Shown: positions 4,657-5,322 of the stretch, one piece after another
Position numbering within the stretch: position 1 is the stretch's first letter
Layout: every line of letters starts with the position of its first letter
Assembly (NCBI GenBank): GCA_002493965.1
Contig: DLAP01000033.1
Coordinates: 1 to 5,322, forward strand
From: Clostridiales bacterium UBA7044
Lineage (GTDB): Bacteria > Bacillota > Clostridia > Oscillospirales > Oscillospiraceae
Length of the DNA: 5,322 nt
Direction of reading: 5' to 3'
Made by a program: the position numbers and the translations under genes
Notes under the pieces: model-generated
What the model saw: only the letters and a program-made list of their open reading frames with translations
Database searches by the model: none
Told to the model about the DNA's origin: nothing

Positions 4657-5255
4657 GGGAGAATCCTCCCCAGATCGCCCTTGCGAAAGCCACAGGCGTT
4701 ACTCTCATCGTAGTCCAGGTGGGCGTAGGGAGCAAAATCCTCCCGGATCCGCACCACCACGTCGTCAAAGATCAGGGGGCGGTCCGTCAGGGTTTGCAGG
4801 CGTACAATCTGCTTGTCCTTCACACCGAACTTCACCCCGTCCTCTGGGCGCAGATGGATGTGCCGCTGGGCCACGATCACCCCTTGCGTAAGGGTTACTC
4901 GGCCGCAGGGGCCGATCAGGGTGGCCCCGGGGGTATTTTCCACCTTCCCCGATTCCCGGATGGGTGGATTCAGCCCCAGCACCCGGGCGTCGGTCAGGGA
5001 GATTTCCACCTGAGCGTCCTTTCGCTCCGGCCCCAGCACCGCCACGTTGGGAAACTCCCCCTTGGGGCCGATGACCGTCACTCGCTCGTTGGACAAGAAC
5101 TGCCCCGGCTGGGACAGGGGCCGTTTGGGGGTCAGGGGGTGGCCGAACAGGGCTTCCGCCTGATCTTTCGTCACATGGACGTGCCGCCCGGAGGCTTCCA
5201 GTTCCACAAACAGCCTGCCCACCACCTGGTCTACCAGTGCTTCCAGTTCCTCCAT
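4653..5255 (-). CDS. pduL: Phosphate propanoyltransferase PduL (microcompartment phosphotransacylase)
   Basis: PduL transfers an acyl group from CoA to phosphate, recycling CoA inside the microcompartment; in an ethanolamine operon the substrate would be acetyl-CoA and the product acetyl phosphate. The 200-residue protein carries both PduL repeats. Likely zinc ligands are H25 and H27 (GRHVHVT), E84 and R78 in GPERKDAQVEIS, H132 and H134 (AQRHIHL), and H179 (AHLDYDE). Their order and spacing agree with the known metal and active site. The amphipathic N-terminus (MEELEALVDQVVGRLFVELE) is of encapsulation-peptide type, supporting targeting to the shell. ATG at 5255 is preceded five bases upstream by AAGGAGGA (5268-5261). 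A longer frame from a TTG at 5282 would translate the ribosome binding site itself and is rejected. Its stop overlaps the next start as ATGA. Confidence 0.94.
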   Translation of the reverse strand: MEELEALVDQVVGRLFVELEASGRHVHVTKDQAEALFGHPLTPKRPLSQPGQFLSNERVTVIGPKGEFPNVAVLGPERKDAQVEISLTDARVLGLNPPIRESGKVENTPGATLIGPCGRVTLTQGVIVAQRHIHLRPEDGVKFGVKDKQIVRLQTLTDRPLIFDDVVVRIREDFAPYAHLDYDESNACGFRKGDLGRILP

Positions 5256-5280
5256 GGTCTTCCTCCTTATACTGATATTC

Positions 5281-5316
5281 AATAAAAAACTTTCATTCGA
5301 AGAATTGAAGTTTTTT
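5281..5316 (-). terminator. Terminator-like hairpin upstream of pduL
   Basis: AAAAAACTT and AAGTTTTTT (5284-5292 and 5308-5316) form a 9-bp stem, continued after a small internal loop by ATTC/GAAT around a 3-nt tip. Reading toward pduL, the hairpin ends in TTTTTT about 28 nt upstream of the start. It could end an upstream gene or be an attenuator inside the operon leader. In Firmicute eut operons, the ANTAR protein EutV controls similarly placed terminators, but its paired recognition hairpins would need sequence beyond the window. Confidence 0.7.
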
Positions 5317-5322
5317 ATATGA

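Noticed and set aside
5256..5282. Nine-residue N-terminal extension of PduL from a TTG start.
   Set aside because: Its codons include the AAGGAGGA ribosome binding site, which is correctly spaced for the ATG at 5255.
4719..5285. 188-codon plus-strand frame opposite pduL.
   Set aside because: His/Pro/Gly-rich antisense shadow of a clear PduL; no initiation signals.

Overview
The window looks like a GC-rich, gut-type Clostridia (Bacillota) chromosome, probably near the Oscillospiraceae. The signs are a T-box leader on metG, strong AGGAGG ribosome binding sites, near-consensus sigma-A promoters (TTGACA/TATAAT) and a Gram-positive style ethanolamine/microcompartment operon. The lineage is inferred; no rRNA or other marker gene is present.

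Layout, left to right. Positions 1-165 are non-coding: an 11-bp palindrome and a strong bidirectional Rho-independent terminator. Positions 166-2127 (minus) encode methionyl-tRNA synthetase with its C-terminal tRNA-binding domain. It is preceded at 2144-2380 by a T-box riboswitch with an AUG specifier, a T-box motif and a terminator/antiterminator pair, driven by a promoter at 2387-2416. Positions 2447-2788 hold a compact, apparently complete type I toxin-antitoxin module. A plus-strand promoter drives a structured mRNA encoding a 28-residue holin-like membrane peptide. A convergent minus-strand promoter drives an antisense RNA of about 93 nt that overlaps the toxin stop codon and 3' UTR and ends at a 13-bp terminator. 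An imperfect inverted repeat flanks the toxin and lets the mRNA 5' and 3' UTRs pair with each other. Positions 2785-5255 (minus) are the end of an ethanolamine-utilisation/bacterial-microcompartment operon, transcribed pduL, a small Eut-associated protein of unknown function, eutN, eutH. The first three genes overlap by ATGA; eutH follows after a 139-bp spacer with a palindrome. A terminator-like hairpin lies just upstream of pduL at the right edge.

How the parts work together. EutH would admit ethanolamine, EutN would cap vertices of the protein shell, and PduL would convert acetyl-CoA made inside to acetyl phosphate. The lyase, aldehyde dehydrogenase and main shell proteins must lie outside the window. 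The most interesting point is the join between the operon and the toxin module. The antisense promoter -35 hexamer contains the eutH stop codon, and the antisense terminator is the first terminator downstream of eutH. Transcription of the eut operon should therefore also make antitoxin sequence.
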